64,000 nt of DNA from NCBI RefSeq assembly GCF_008122205.1, contig NZ_PHNJ01000003.1:248001-312000 (forward strand), read 5' to 3'. The notes beneath the pieces were generated by a model, which saw only the letters and a list, made by a program, of their open reading frames with translations, had not been told where the DNA came from and ran no database searches. The first letter of the stretch is position 1, and each line of letters begins with the position of its first letter. The stretch is from Natronococcus pandeyae (GTDB lineage Archaea; Halobacteriota; Halobacteria; Halobacteriales; Natrialbaceae). This document shows positions 42,475 through 49,804 of this stretch, piece after piece. The position numbers and the translations under genes are program-made.

Positions 42475-43419
42475 TTAGAACCGTCGACGACCGCCAGGGC
42501 CGCCCGGGCCACCCGGGCCACCCGGACCGCCCGGTCCACCGGGGCCGCCGCCGCCGAGCTGGAACTGGTCCGGCGTCCGAACGTTCTGGGTTCGCTTGAT
42601 GTACTCGCCGTAGGCGAGACCGATCACGAGCCCCACGAGGTGGGCCGCGTGGGCGATGTTGCCGCCGCCGCCGGTGCCGATGAAGAAGACGCTGATCACT
42701 GCCGTCCCGGCCGCGAGCACCCAGATCGGAACGGGGAGGATGAAGTAGAGGTAGACCTTGAGGTTCGGGTTCAGGATCGTCAGGACGCCCATGATCGCGA
42801 GTGCAGCGCCGCTGGCGCCGAGAACGCTCGAGGGGACGCCCTGGGCGGCGGAGATACCGATCTGTCCGAAGCCGGCGAGCACGCCGCTGACGATGAACAG
42901 GATCGCGAACTTCTTCGAGCCGACGTAGCGCTCGACGAGCGGGCCGAAGAAGAAGATCACGATGCTGTTGAAGACGATGTGGAAGATTCCGAGCGGGCTA
43001 TGTGCGAAGATGGAGGTGACCCACGTCCAGACGTACTCTGGGTTCTCCGTCGAGAGGGTGAACAGTGCGCCGTGTAGCGACATCCCGCCGATCAGGATCG
43101 AGATCCACTGGAGCGCGAACGTGATCCACATCAGCGCGAGGAACGTGTACGTCGCGTTCCCGCGGAAGTACGCCAGCGGGCCGCCCGGCCCGGTGTCGAT
43201 CGGGAGTTTGTCCATCAGACTCGCGCTCTTCGACGTTCCCCCGTTCTGGACGCTGTCGTCGAAGCCGCTGTCGAAGACCCCCTGCGGATCGTTCCAGTTG
43301 TTGAGACTCGTACAGTCGTGGTTCTCCGGCAACCGGTGTTCGCTGCAGTAGGTACCCCCACAGTGCCGGCAGTTGTAGGGCATGCTCTCCTCTTTCCCAC
43401 ACACGTCGCACGTGGCCAT
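42475..43419 (-). CDS. rhomboid intramembrane protease with N-terminal AN1 zinc finger
   Basis: A 314-residue protein. The AN1-type zinc finger spans about 4-36 (CDVCG, CRHC, YCSEHR, NHDC). Six or seven helices follow, with the catalytic Ser203 in GASGAAL and the catalytic His260 in AHAAHLVG. Asn151 in VFNS is a candidate oxyanion residue. The C terminus is a low-complexity (GGP)n tail. The AN1-rhomboid architecture is known in haloarchaea (RhoII of Haloferax volcanii). It should cleave membrane proteins at the cell membrane. Confidence 0.9.
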   Translation of the reverse strand: MATCDVCGKEESMPYNCRHCGGTYCSEHRLPENHDCTSLNNWNDPQGVFDSGFDDSVQNGGTSKSASLMDKLPIDTGPGGPLAYFRGNATYTFLALMWITFALQWISILIGGMSLHGALFTLSTENPEYVWTWVTSIFAHSPLGIFHIVFNSIVIFFFGPLVERYVGSKKFAILFIVSGVLAGFGQIGISAAQGVPSSVLGASGAALAIMGVLTILNPNLKVYLYFILPVPIWVLAAGTAVISVFFIGTGGGGNIAHAAHLVGLVIGLAYGEYIKRTQNVRTPDQFQLGGGGPGGPGGPGGPGGPGGPGGRRRF

Positions 43420-43512
43420 TGGCCGGGGATAGGTGTGGCATCGCTAAGGGATTTGGGGTTTTCCGGGCGAATCGACGGACGTTTTTTGACGTCACGGCCC
43501 GCAGTTCGGTGT

Positions 43513-43953
43513 GTGCAAGAGTACGAGCGCAAGCAGCTGCTCGAGCGCGTCGAGCGCGAGGGCGCGACCGTCGGCGCGGACATCCCGGAGACGATCACCG
43601 TCCAGGGAGAGGAGATCGACCTCCGGACGTTCGTCTTCGAGATCAAGCGCCGCGAGACGGTCCCGGCTGGCGAGCGCGACCGCGTCGAGCAGGCCAAACG
43701 GAACCTGCGACGCGAGCGCGTCGAGCGCCTCGAGGCGATCGAGGAGGGCGATATCAGCCGCGAAGAGGGCGAGGAGCTCGCCCAGGGGATCATCGGCATC
43801 GACCGGGCGCTGAACGCCCTCGAGAACCTCGGCCCGACGGATCTCGAGCGCGAGCAGAAAGCGCAGCAGGCCGCCGACACGAAACGCTGGATGACGTTCC
43901 TGAAGAAGGCCCTCGGGGACGAGGATGCCGCCAGCACCCGGAGGGGGCGATGA
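43513..43953 (+). CDS. DUF5788 family protein
   Basis: The GTG at 43513 gives 146 residues; upstream in-frame sequence is antisense to the rhomboid gene. It starts MQEYERKQLLERVEREGATVG and has GEEIDLRTFVFEIKRRETVPAGERDRVEQAKRNL, then a helical acidic segment and KRWMTFLKKALGDE. This matches haloarchaeal DUF5788. It overlaps the polX ATG by 4 nt (ATGA), so the two are translationally coupled; a repair link is inferred. Confidence 0.78.
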   Translation: MQEYERKQLLERVEREGATVGADIPETITVQGEEIDLRTFVFEIKRRETVPAGERDRVEQAKRNLRRERVERLEAIEEGDISREEGEELAQGIIGIDRALNALENLGPTDLEREQKAQQAADTKRWMTFLKKALGDEDAASTRRGR

Positions 43954-45701
43954 CGACCAACGCCGAGCTCGCGGGTCGGTTCGAGGAGTTCGCCGACCTG
44001 CTCGAGGCCGACGACGTCGAGTACAAGCCGCGAGCCTACCGCCGGGCGGCCGAGAGCATTCGTGCGCATCCGACGCCGATCGCCGGCCACGTCGAGGACG
44101 GCGACCGCGAGGAGATCAAGAACATCGACCACGTCGGCGACGCCATCGCCTCGAAGATCGTCGAGTACGTCGAGACCGGGGCGATCGAGGAACTCGAGGA
44201 ACTCCGGGCGGAGCTCCCCATCGACATCGCCGACATCACCCGCATCGAGGGCGTCGGTCCCAAGACGGCGGGCAAGCTCTATCGGGAACTGGGAATCGAG
44301 ACGCTGGACGACCTCGAGGAGGCCGCGGAGGCCGGCGAGATACAGGAAATCAAGGGATTCGGCCCCAAGACGGAGGAGAACATCCGCGAGAACCTCGAGT
44401 TCGCCCGCACGATCGGCCAGCGCCAGTTGCTCGGCGAGGCGCGGCCGCTGGCCGATGACGTGCTCGCCTATCTCGAGTCGATCGACGCGGTCGAGCGCTG
44501 CGAAGTCGCCGGCTCGATCCGCCGGTGGCGCGAGACGATCGGCGACGTGGACGTGCTCGCGTCGTCGGAGGCGGCCGAGGACGTGATCGACGCCTTCGTC
44601 GGCTGGGACTCCGTCGACGACGAGATCGAGTCCGGCCCCGCGAAGGCGAGCGTCCGCGTCGGCGAGATCCGCGTCGACCTGCGCGTCGTCGTCCCCGACG
44701 AGTTCGGCTCCGCGCTGCAGTACTTCACGGGCAGCAAGGACCACAACGTCACGCTGCGCAACTACGCGATCGACCGCGGGATGAAGTTGAACGAGTACGG
44801 GGCGTTCGACGTGAGCGAGATCGACGATCCCGATTCGGGACAGCGCGTCGGCGAGCGAGTCGCCGGCGAGACGGAGGAGGGGATGTACGAGGCGCTCGGT
44901 CTCGAGTGGATCCCGCCGGAACTGCGCGAGGACCGCGGCGAGATCGACGCCGCGGCGAACGGCGACCTCCCAGACCTGCTCACCCGCGACGATATCCGGG
45001 GCGATCTCCACTGTCACACCGAGTGGTCCGACGGCAACACCTCGATCGACGCGATGATCGAGGCAGCCGAGCAGCGGGGGTACGACTACCTCGGAATCGC
45101 CGACCACGCCGAGGGGCCGGGCGTCGTCGCCGACATGGGACTCACCGACACCGAGATCATAGAGCAGGTCGAGGCGATCCGCGAGGTCGCCGCCGCGACC
45201 GACGTCGAGGTCCTCGCCGGCATCGAGGCCAACCTCGACGCCGACGGCGGGATCGGCCTCGGCGAACCCGTTATCGAGGAGCTCGACGTGATCGTCGCCT
45301 CGCCCCACAGCGGACTCGGGCAGGACGCCGAGACGGCCACGAACCGACTCGTCGCGGCGATCGAGAACCCCGCCGTCGACGTGCTCGGCCACCCCAGCGG
45401 CCGGCTCCTCAACGAGCGCTCGGGTCTCGAGTTCGACGCGACCGCGCTCGGCGAGGCCGCCGCCGAACACGGCACCGCACTCGAGGTCAACTCCAATCCG
45501 CGGCGTCTCGACCTCTGGGGCAGCGCCGTCCAGGCTGCAATCGAGGCGGGCGCGCCGATTTCGGTCAACACCGACGCCCACCAGCCCTCGACGCTCGAGT
45601 ACATGCGCTGGGGCGTCCACACCGCTCGCCGCGGCTGGGCCGAGCCCGCGGACGTGATCAACACCTGGGAGCTCGAGGAACTGCGCGAGTTCCTGCACTG
45701 A
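43950..45701 (+). CDS. polX: PolX-family DNA polymerase / PHP exonuclease
   Basis: A 583-residue bacterial/archaeal PolX. It has an N-terminal 8-kDa-like domain with helix-hairpin-helix motifs (RIEGVGPKTAGKLYRELGIETLDDL and GFGPKTEENI). The polymerase active site follows, with AGSIRRWRETIGDVDVL (GS-R and DVD metal carboxylates). A PHP domain starts near 350, with DLHCHTEWSDGNTSIDAMIEAA and later NTDAHQPSTLEYM. It is expected to fill short gaps in base-excision repair, with 3'-5' exonuclease from PHP. It shares a 4-nt overlap with DUF5788 and a Mut7-C gene follows 24 bp later. Confidence 0.93.
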   Translation: MTTNAELAGRFEEFADLLEADDVEYKPRAYRRAAESIRAHPTPIAGHVEDGDREEIKNIDHVGDAIASKIVEYVETGAIEELEELRAELPIDIADITRIEGVGPKTAGKLYRELGIETLDDLEEAAEAGEIQEIKGFGPKTEENIRENLEFARTIGQRQLLGEARPLADDVLAYLESIDAVERCEVAGSIRRWRETIGDVDVLASSEAAEDVIDAFVGWDSVDDEIESGPAKASVRVGEIRVDLRVVVPDEFGSALQYFTGSKDHNVTLRNYAIDRGMKLNEYGAFDVSEIDDPDSGQRVGERVAGETEEGMYEALGLEWIPPELREDRGEIDAAANGDLPDLLTRDDIRGDLHCHTEWSDGNTSIDAMIEAAEQRGYDYLGIADHAEGPGVVADMGLTDTEIIEQVEAIREVAAATDVEVLAGIEANLDADGGIGLGEPVIEELDVIVASPHSGLGQDAETATNRLVAAIENPAVDVLGHPSGRLLNERSGLEFDATALGEAAAEHGTALEVNSNPRRLDLWGSAVQAAIEAGAPISVNTDAHQPSTLEYMRWGVHTARRGWAEPADVINTWELEELREFLH

Positions 45702-45725
45702 CGCTGGCCGACTCTCTTCTCACCT

Positions 45726-46214
45726 ATGCGACTCCTCCTCGACGTCATGTGCGGCGGACTCGTCGCCTACCTCCGAATGTGTGGCTACGACACCGTCTAC
45801 GCCGGCGACCGCGACCTCGAGACCGATGACGAGTTACTCGCGGTCGCCCGGGACGACGGGCGGACGATCGTCACGCGGGACGTCCAGCTCGCGAGTCGCG
45901 CCGAGGCGTCGATCCTGCTCGAGTCGCGCGACGTCGAGGACCAGCTCGCGGAACTCTCGGCGGCCGGACTCGAGCTCTCCCTCGAAGATGAGCCCGCCTT
46001 CTGCGGACGGTGCAACGGCTCGCTCGAGTCGGTCGAATCCACAGCGTCAACGCCCGAGTACGCACCCGACTCCGCCGAAACGGCGGTCTGGCGCTGTCGG
46101 GACTGCGGACAGCACTTCTGGCGCGGCAGTCACTGGAACCGGGTCGAACGGACGCTCTCGGGACTCGAGTCAACGGGAGAGTCAGCTGGCGACCGGGGCG
46201 AGCGCGGCGAGTAA
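45726..46214 (+). CDS. Mut7-C RNase domain protein (DUF82)
   Basis: A 162-residue protein with the Mut7-C/PIN-like layout: MRLLLDVMCGGLVAYLRMCGYDTVYA, then DDELLAVARDDGRTIVTRDVQLASRA. A zinc-ribbon-like part follows, with CGRCNGSLE and CRDCGQHFWRGSHW. It is a predicted RNase with PIN-type acidic residues (Asp6, Asp34, Asp52 region). It is co-directional with polX 24 bp upstream. The N terminus is well conserved; no partner is known. Confidence 0.87.
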   Translation: MRLLLDVMCGGLVAYLRMCGYDTVYAGDRDLETDDELLAVARDDGRTIVTRDVQLASRAEASILLESRDVEDQLAELSAAGLELSLEDEPAFCGRCNGSLESVESTASTPEYAPDSAETAVWRCRDCGQHFWRGSHWNRVERTLSGLESTGESAGDRGERGE

Positions 46215-46220
46215 CTTGTC

Positions 46221-46601
46221 TTACGGCTCGTATCGGCGAACGTCGTCGACCGACGGTGCCCCGACCGCAACGACCTCGACGGCTTCGTCGGCGTCGTCGG
46301 GATTGAACGCCCGGTGCGGGCTTTCGGGTTCGACGACGAAGAACTCGGACTCGTCGACGACGAACGCTTCGGCCGGCGTTTCGACGTGTAACGCGCCCCG
46401 GACGACGTAGAACGCCTCTTCCTGCTCCTCGTGGGAGTGATACTGAAGCGGGACCTGTTCGCCGGGCGCGACCGTCACGTGACTGAGCCCGAGGTTCTCG
46501 AGTCCGACTGCGGTGCTCAGCGAGCGAAAGTCGCGTCCCGCTTCGCCGAACGGATCGACGTCGGTCGGATCGATGACGTGGTATCCCATTTCGAGAGTCA
46601 T
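46221..46601 (-). CDS. cupin domain protein
   Basis: A 126-residue single cupin. Motif 1 reads YHSHEEQEEAFYVVRG, with the two His and Glu metal ligands, and motif 2 is in VVEPESPHRAFNPDD. Single-domain cupins include isomerases, dioxygenases and binding proteins; the function here is open. It converges with the Mut7-C gene, with 6 bp between stops. Confidence 0.85.
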   Translation of the reverse strand: MTLEMGYHVIDPTDVDPFGEAGRDFRSLSTAVGLENLGLSHVTVAPGEQVPLQYHSHEEQEEAFYVVRGALHVETPAEAFVVDESEFFVVEPESPHRAFNPDDADEAVEVVAVGAPSVDDVRRYEP

Positions 46602-46712
46602 TGCGATCTCGATACAAAAATTCGACTCCCAGGTGACGGTCGATCGGTGCTAACGCCGCGGACGGACACCCGATCCGAAACGATTCACGGCTGGACGAAG
46701 AACGGAACCCCG

Positions 46713-46880
46713 ATGCCAAACGATAACACACCTCTCGACAGGGCTGGAAAACAGGCGGCGTACATCACCGACGAGTGGAGTACCGACCCGGCGATCATGC
46801 AGACGCAGGCGCTTTGCTACGTCGGCATCCAACTCGAGCGCATCGCGGACGCGCTCGAGGAAGAGACCGAAACGGAGTGA
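46713..46880 (+). CDS. 55-residue hypothetical protein
   Basis: An ATG at 46713 opens 55 codons: MPNDNTPLDRAGKQAAYITD followed by a helical segment ending in ERIADALEEETETE. The composition is haloarchaeal, acidic at the C terminus, and the frame has a strong codon bias. It is small and of unknown function. It lies between divergent cupin and convergent PHP genes. Confidence 0.55.
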   Translation: MPNDNTPLDRAGKQAAYITDEWSTDPAIMQTQALCYVGIQLERIADALEEETETE

Positions 46881-46922
46881 TCGGACGGAGACGCGGCGAT
46901 CGCGTCCGGTTCGTCGTCCGGA

Positions 46923-47708
46923 TCAGTAGACGGCCACGTCGTCGAACCGGCCGTTGTAGGCGATGTGACTGGGGTGGGTCGGCTCGATTCCCGAGAGGAA
47001 GAGTCGATCGGCCTTCTTCCAGGTGTTTTCGTAACAGAGGTGGGCGAGTTCGCCCGCAGACGTTCGCAGGCGTCTGGCCCCGTTGTTGTGGACGACGCGA
47101 CGGGCGACCCGCTCCTCGAAGGCGTCGACGAGGTCGTCCTCGGACTCGATCGGCGTCTCGAAGGCCGTGTAGGCGACGCCGACGGAACTCGGCAGGTGCG
47201 CGTACGAGGACGTGAACGGTGGGTACGACAGCATCTCGGCGAGTTCCCGCGCGCGCTGATTGTGCGACGGGAAGTGTTTCGGGTTGAAGATCTCGACGGC
47301 GTCGATGGTCTTCGCGTACGTCCGCAGATCCGACTCCGTCAGGCTCACCGTGGCGAACTCGGGGTGCGGGGCGAGTACCGCTGCCCCCTGGCGGTCGAAC
47401 TCGGCCATCGCCACCTCGATCGGGATAAAATCGGGGACGGGGTCCTCGAGTCCGATCGCGAGAACGTGTTTCCGGTCCCGCCAGGAGCCGGTGAAGACCT
47501 CTCGAGCGGGGATGATCAGCAACTCGTCGCTCGAGTAAGCCGCCGCTCGCTCCCGGATCTCCGGGAGGCGGGTAAAGTGCGGTGCGTAGACGATTGCGTC
47601 GAGTCCGACCCGTTTGGCACGCTCGACGACGGCGTCGTTGAGCACCTTCACGTGACAGTCGACTCGAACCTCCACTCCGTCGCTCACGAGTATATCTGGC
47701 TCTTTCAC
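46923..47708 (-). CDS. PHP-type metal-dependent protein
   Basis: A 261-residue PHP-associated protein. Recognisable segments include VEVRVDCHVKVL, APHFTRLPEIRERAA, LLIIPAREVFTG, LAPHPEFATVSL and VEIFNPKH. It resembles haloarchaeal PHP proteins related to histidinol-phosphatase and RNase P p30 folds. The first motif reads DCHVK rather than HxH, so catalysis is uncertain. It is divergent from the C2H2 gene. Confidence 0.75.
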   Translation of the reverse strand: MKEPDILVSDGVEVRVDCHVKVLNDAVVERAKRVGLDAIVYAPHFTRLPEIRERAAAYSSDELLIIPAREVFTGSWRDRKHVLAIGLEDPVPDFIPIEVAMAEFDRQGAAVLAPHPEFATVSLTESDLRTYAKTIDAVEIFNPKHFPSHNQRARELAEMLSYPPFTSSYAHLPSSVGVAYTAFETPIESEDDLVDAFEERVARRVVHNNGARRLRTSAGELAHLCYENTWKKADRLFLSGIEPTHPSHIAYNGRFDDVAVY

Positions 47709-47839
47709 GAGCGCCGAGTTATGAATTCTGATTCGGTGCGGGAAAAACGGGCCGGTAACGGCGTCGAACGGCAGATGTTGTCCGAGAGATAGGTCACTGC
47801 GAAAAAACCATTACGCCGGCCCTGCGATTCTCCTATCAA

Positions 47840-48127
47840 ATGGCTTGGGAATGCGACATCGGTGGCTGTGGTGCGGTGTTCGAGGACGCCGAGTCCGCCG
47901 TCGTCCATCAGACGACTGAACACGAACGCCGCGAGTGCAAAGTTTGTGGAACCGTCGTCCCGGACGGCTATCTCGCGATCCGGCACACCTTCACCGAACA
48001 CAGTCGGGCCGAGTACGTCCGCGCGTACGGTGCCAGTTCCGAGGACGTCCGAAACCGCGAGCAACTGCTCGAGGAGATCGAATCGGTGGCGGATACGCAG
48101 ACGCTCGCGGACGAACTGGACCAGTAA
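47840..48127 (+). CDS. two-finger C2H2-like small protein
   Basis: A 95-residue protein with two C2H2-type units: CDIGGCGAVFEDAESAVVHQTTEH and CKVCGTVVPDGYLAIRHTFTEH, each with the C-x2-4-C...H-x3-5-H pattern. A C-terminal amphipathic helix of about 30 residues follows (EDVRNREQLLEEIESV). This is a haloarchaeal DUF7565-like type, probably nucleic-acid or protein binding. Its 3' neighbour is a highly structured intergenic region. Confidence 0.8.
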   Translation: MAWECDIGGCGAVFEDAESAVVHQTTEHERRECKVCGTVVPDGYLAIRHTFTEHSRAEYVRAYGASSEDVRNREQLLEEIESVADTQTLADELDQ

Positions 48128-48184
48128 CGAGAAGTGAACTGCGCCGCTCGACGAAACCGCTCACCGCGTGATGTGCGTCTGTCC

Positions 48185-48265
48185 ACGGGCCTTTGGCCCG
48201 TTCACATAGTTGCGAGACCGAGGGTCTCACACCGTTCGCGTGGTTCGACGAACTACCGTTCGTCG
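48185..48265. other. array of three hairpins between the C2H2 gene and spt5
   Basis: Three perfect inverted repeats stand in 81 bp: ACGGGCC-TTT-GGCCCGT (48185-48201, 7 bp), GAGACC-GAG-GGTCTC (48214-48228, 6 bp) and CGACGAAC-TACC-GTTCGTCG (48246-48265, 8 bp). They lie between convergent genes. They could form part of a 3' UTR or a small RNA on either strand. Confidence 0.6.
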
Positions 48266-48278
48266 CTATATTCAACAC

Positions 48279-48305
48279 ACGAATCTGGTCTCCCCGGACC
48301 GTCAC
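48279..48305 (-). pseudogene. duplicated fragment of the spt5 3' end
   Basis: On the minus strand this encodes [11 protein letters not shown], identical to the end of Spt5. The 27 bases match 48447-48473 inside spt5 at 25 positions. It lies about 170 bp downstream of the intact copy and is not preceded by the rest of the gene, so it is a relic of a short tandem duplication or of recombination. Confidence 0.6.
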
Positions 48306-48422
48306 ACGCCTAAATTGTACGTCGTCGGGTGCCTCGCCCCGCGTCGGCACCTCTCCTCGCAAAGTTTAGTATAAAACTCCCTCGGCGCTCTCCTGACGGA
48401 TCGTGCCGAGCGAACCGACTCG

Positions 48423-48860
48423 CTATCGCTCGTCGGAATCCAGTACCCGAATCTGGTCCCCCCGGACCGTCACCGGAATCGGAACCGTCGCCTCGTACAG
48501 TTCGACCGTCACCTGGTCCTTGCCCTCGTCGATCCGCTGAACCTGGGCCTTCTCGCCCTTGAACGGACCGGCGATGAGTTCGACGATGTCCCCCTCTGCG
48601 ATCCCCTCGACGTCCGGCTTCGGCGAGAGGAAGTGCTCGACCTCCGAGATGTCCGACTTGCCGGGGACGATGCTACGCGCGTGCGGAATGTCCTCGAGCA
48701 CGCGGTTCAAGACGGCGTCGCCCTCTGCCTCGACCATCACGTAGGAGGTCAGCGAGTCCGGCGCGAGCGCGGCGTGGATTTCGGGTTCCTCCCGGTTGAT
48801 GATCATGTCGGCGACGGTTCGCTCCTGGCTCGCCGTCGTCTTGACTGCGAAGATGCCCAT
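48423..48860 (-). CDS. spt5: transcription elongation factor Spt5 (NusG homologue)
   Basis: A 145-residue archaeal Spt5. The NGN domain starts [20 protein letters not shown] and includes SYVMVEAEG and [18 protein letters not shown]. The C-terminal KOW domain has [20 protein letters not shown] and ends [16 protein letters not shown]. It binds the RNA polymerase clamp to promote processivity with Spt4. The ATG overlaps the stop of secE, so the genes are coupled, as is usual in archaea. Confidence 0.95.
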   Translation of the reverse strand: MGIFAVKTTASQERTVADMIINREEPEIHAALAPDSLTSYVMVEAEGDAVLNRVLEDIPHARSIVPGKSDISEVEHFLSPKPDVEGIAEGDIVELIAGPFKGEKAQVQRIDEGKDQVTVELYEATVPIPVTVRGDQIRVLDSDER

Positions 48861-49045
48861 TATAAGGCACCACCGGCGTCACCGGTCAGCAGTAACATGA
48901 TTCCGCCGATGAGGAATCCGAGGAATCCGACGAGCAGAATCCCTGCACCGGCGATTTTCGATACCTGGAGGAACTCTTCGCTCGTAGGCGTTGTCGCCAT
49001 CTTCAACACCCGTACGTACGAGGTGAGGTCGTAGGGAACGTCCAT
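48860..49045 (-). CDS. secE: preprotein translocase SecE/Sec61-gamma
   Basis: A 61-residue single-helix protein. It has an amphipathic N-terminal segment [29 protein letters not shown]-type (about 7-35), then one transmembrane helix [17 protein letters not shown]. This is the Sec61-gamma pattern, the clamp subunit of the SecYEG/Sec61 channel. The stop overlaps the spt5 start. A strong leaderless promoter is upstream. Confidence 0.92.
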   Translation of the reverse strand: MDVPYDLTSYVRVLKMATTPTSEEFLQVSKIAGAGILLVGFLGFLIGGIMLLLTGDAGGAL

Positions 49046-49068
49046 ATTTGTCTATTTACAGCGCGGGG

Positions 49069-49078
49069 CCTTTTATCT
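49069..49078 (-). promoter_or_regulatory. box A of the secE-spt5 operon
   Basis: AGATAAAAGG on the minus strand is centred about 28 bp before the ATG at 49045, giving a leaderless secE transcript. Confidence 0.65.
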
Positions 49079-49188
49079 GTCTTTCGTGTCCGCTGTCGTG
49101 TTCTCGAGCGCGCACTGATCGACCGGCCCTTGACGTTGCACTCGACGGCCGGATGTCCAAGCCGTTCGCTCGTCAATACACGCGTGTC

Positions 49189-49392
49189 ATGGCCGAAGAT
49201 AACACCGACCGCGCCGACGAGTACGAAGCAGAGCGTGAAGCCGAGGTCGAGGAGGAACTCGAGCGCGTCGACCGTGACCCGGACGAGGTCGACGACGGCG
49301 ACGACGACCTCGGCACCCAGAACGCACCGCGATCGGACGAGCAACCTGACGACCTGGAGGAAGCGGAGGACGAAGCGGACGAGACGTCGTAG
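49189..49392 (+). CDS. very acidic hypothetical protein
   Basis: From the ATG at 49189 the protein has 67 residues; ATG 49153 adds 12 more. Nearly half of the residues are Asp/Glu, with a heptad-like EYEAEREAEVEEELERVDRD and a disordered tail. It is probably a small soluble protein, function unknown. It is divergent from secE. Confidence 0.5.
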   Translation: MAEDNTDRADEYEAEREAEVEEELERVDRDPDEVDDGDDDLGTQNAPRSDEQPDDLEEAEDEADETS

Positions 49393-49434
49393 CGCGTTTC
49401 GTCCCGATCCGTCGCGTCGGTTGCGTTCGGCTCC

Positions 49435-49770
49435 TTACTGTCCCTCTAGCAACACTTCGTCCTCATCGGACTCGACGAACTCGGCCTGGGTCGGGCCGAT
49501 GTTGTGGACCGCGACGTGATCGAACTCGACGTCGACGAACCCCCGGATCGCCTCGACGTGCTCGTTCCGGGTCTCGCCGGTGCCGAACGCGAGAAAGAAT
49601 CGGTCGAGTAGCTGCGCGACTGCGGTGGCCGCCGCCTGCGCGGTGATCGTCGGGTGAATGCGCACGATCAGACAGGTGACGGCGGTGCCGAGACGCAGGT
49701 CGGTGGTCGCCTGCGAGATGGCGCCGATCACGTTCTGGACCAGCGGACTCTCGCCCTGTGTCGAGGTCGC
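49435..49770 (-). pseudogene. decayed F420-dependent (LLM class) oxidoreductase with internal deletion
   Basis: The frame from about 49770 reads QGESPLVQNV, then IGAISQATTDLRLGTAVTC, then RIHPTITAQAAATAVAQ and RFFLAFGTGETRNEHV. These are typical of the first third of F420-dependent G6PDH-family luciferase-like oxidoreductases. The frame then jumps to the family C terminus (VDVEFDHVAVHNIGPTQAEFVE). About 170 central residues and the N terminus are missing, and no ATG precedes the fragment. A GTG at 49731 exists, but a functional protein is unlikely. Confidence 0.65.
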
Positions 49771-49804
49771 CGCTCGTACGATCCGCCGTGACCGCGTCGA
49801 GCGA

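Noticed and set aside
42485-42550. Short tandem repeats suggestive of a CRISPR or satellite
   Set aside because: They encode the Gly-Gly-Pro tail of the rhomboid protein in frame; period 9 and no spacers.
43215-45698. 827-codon minus-strand frame opposite polX
   Set aside because: PolX, with all catalytic motifs, occupies the plus strand; the antisense frame has only compositional bias.
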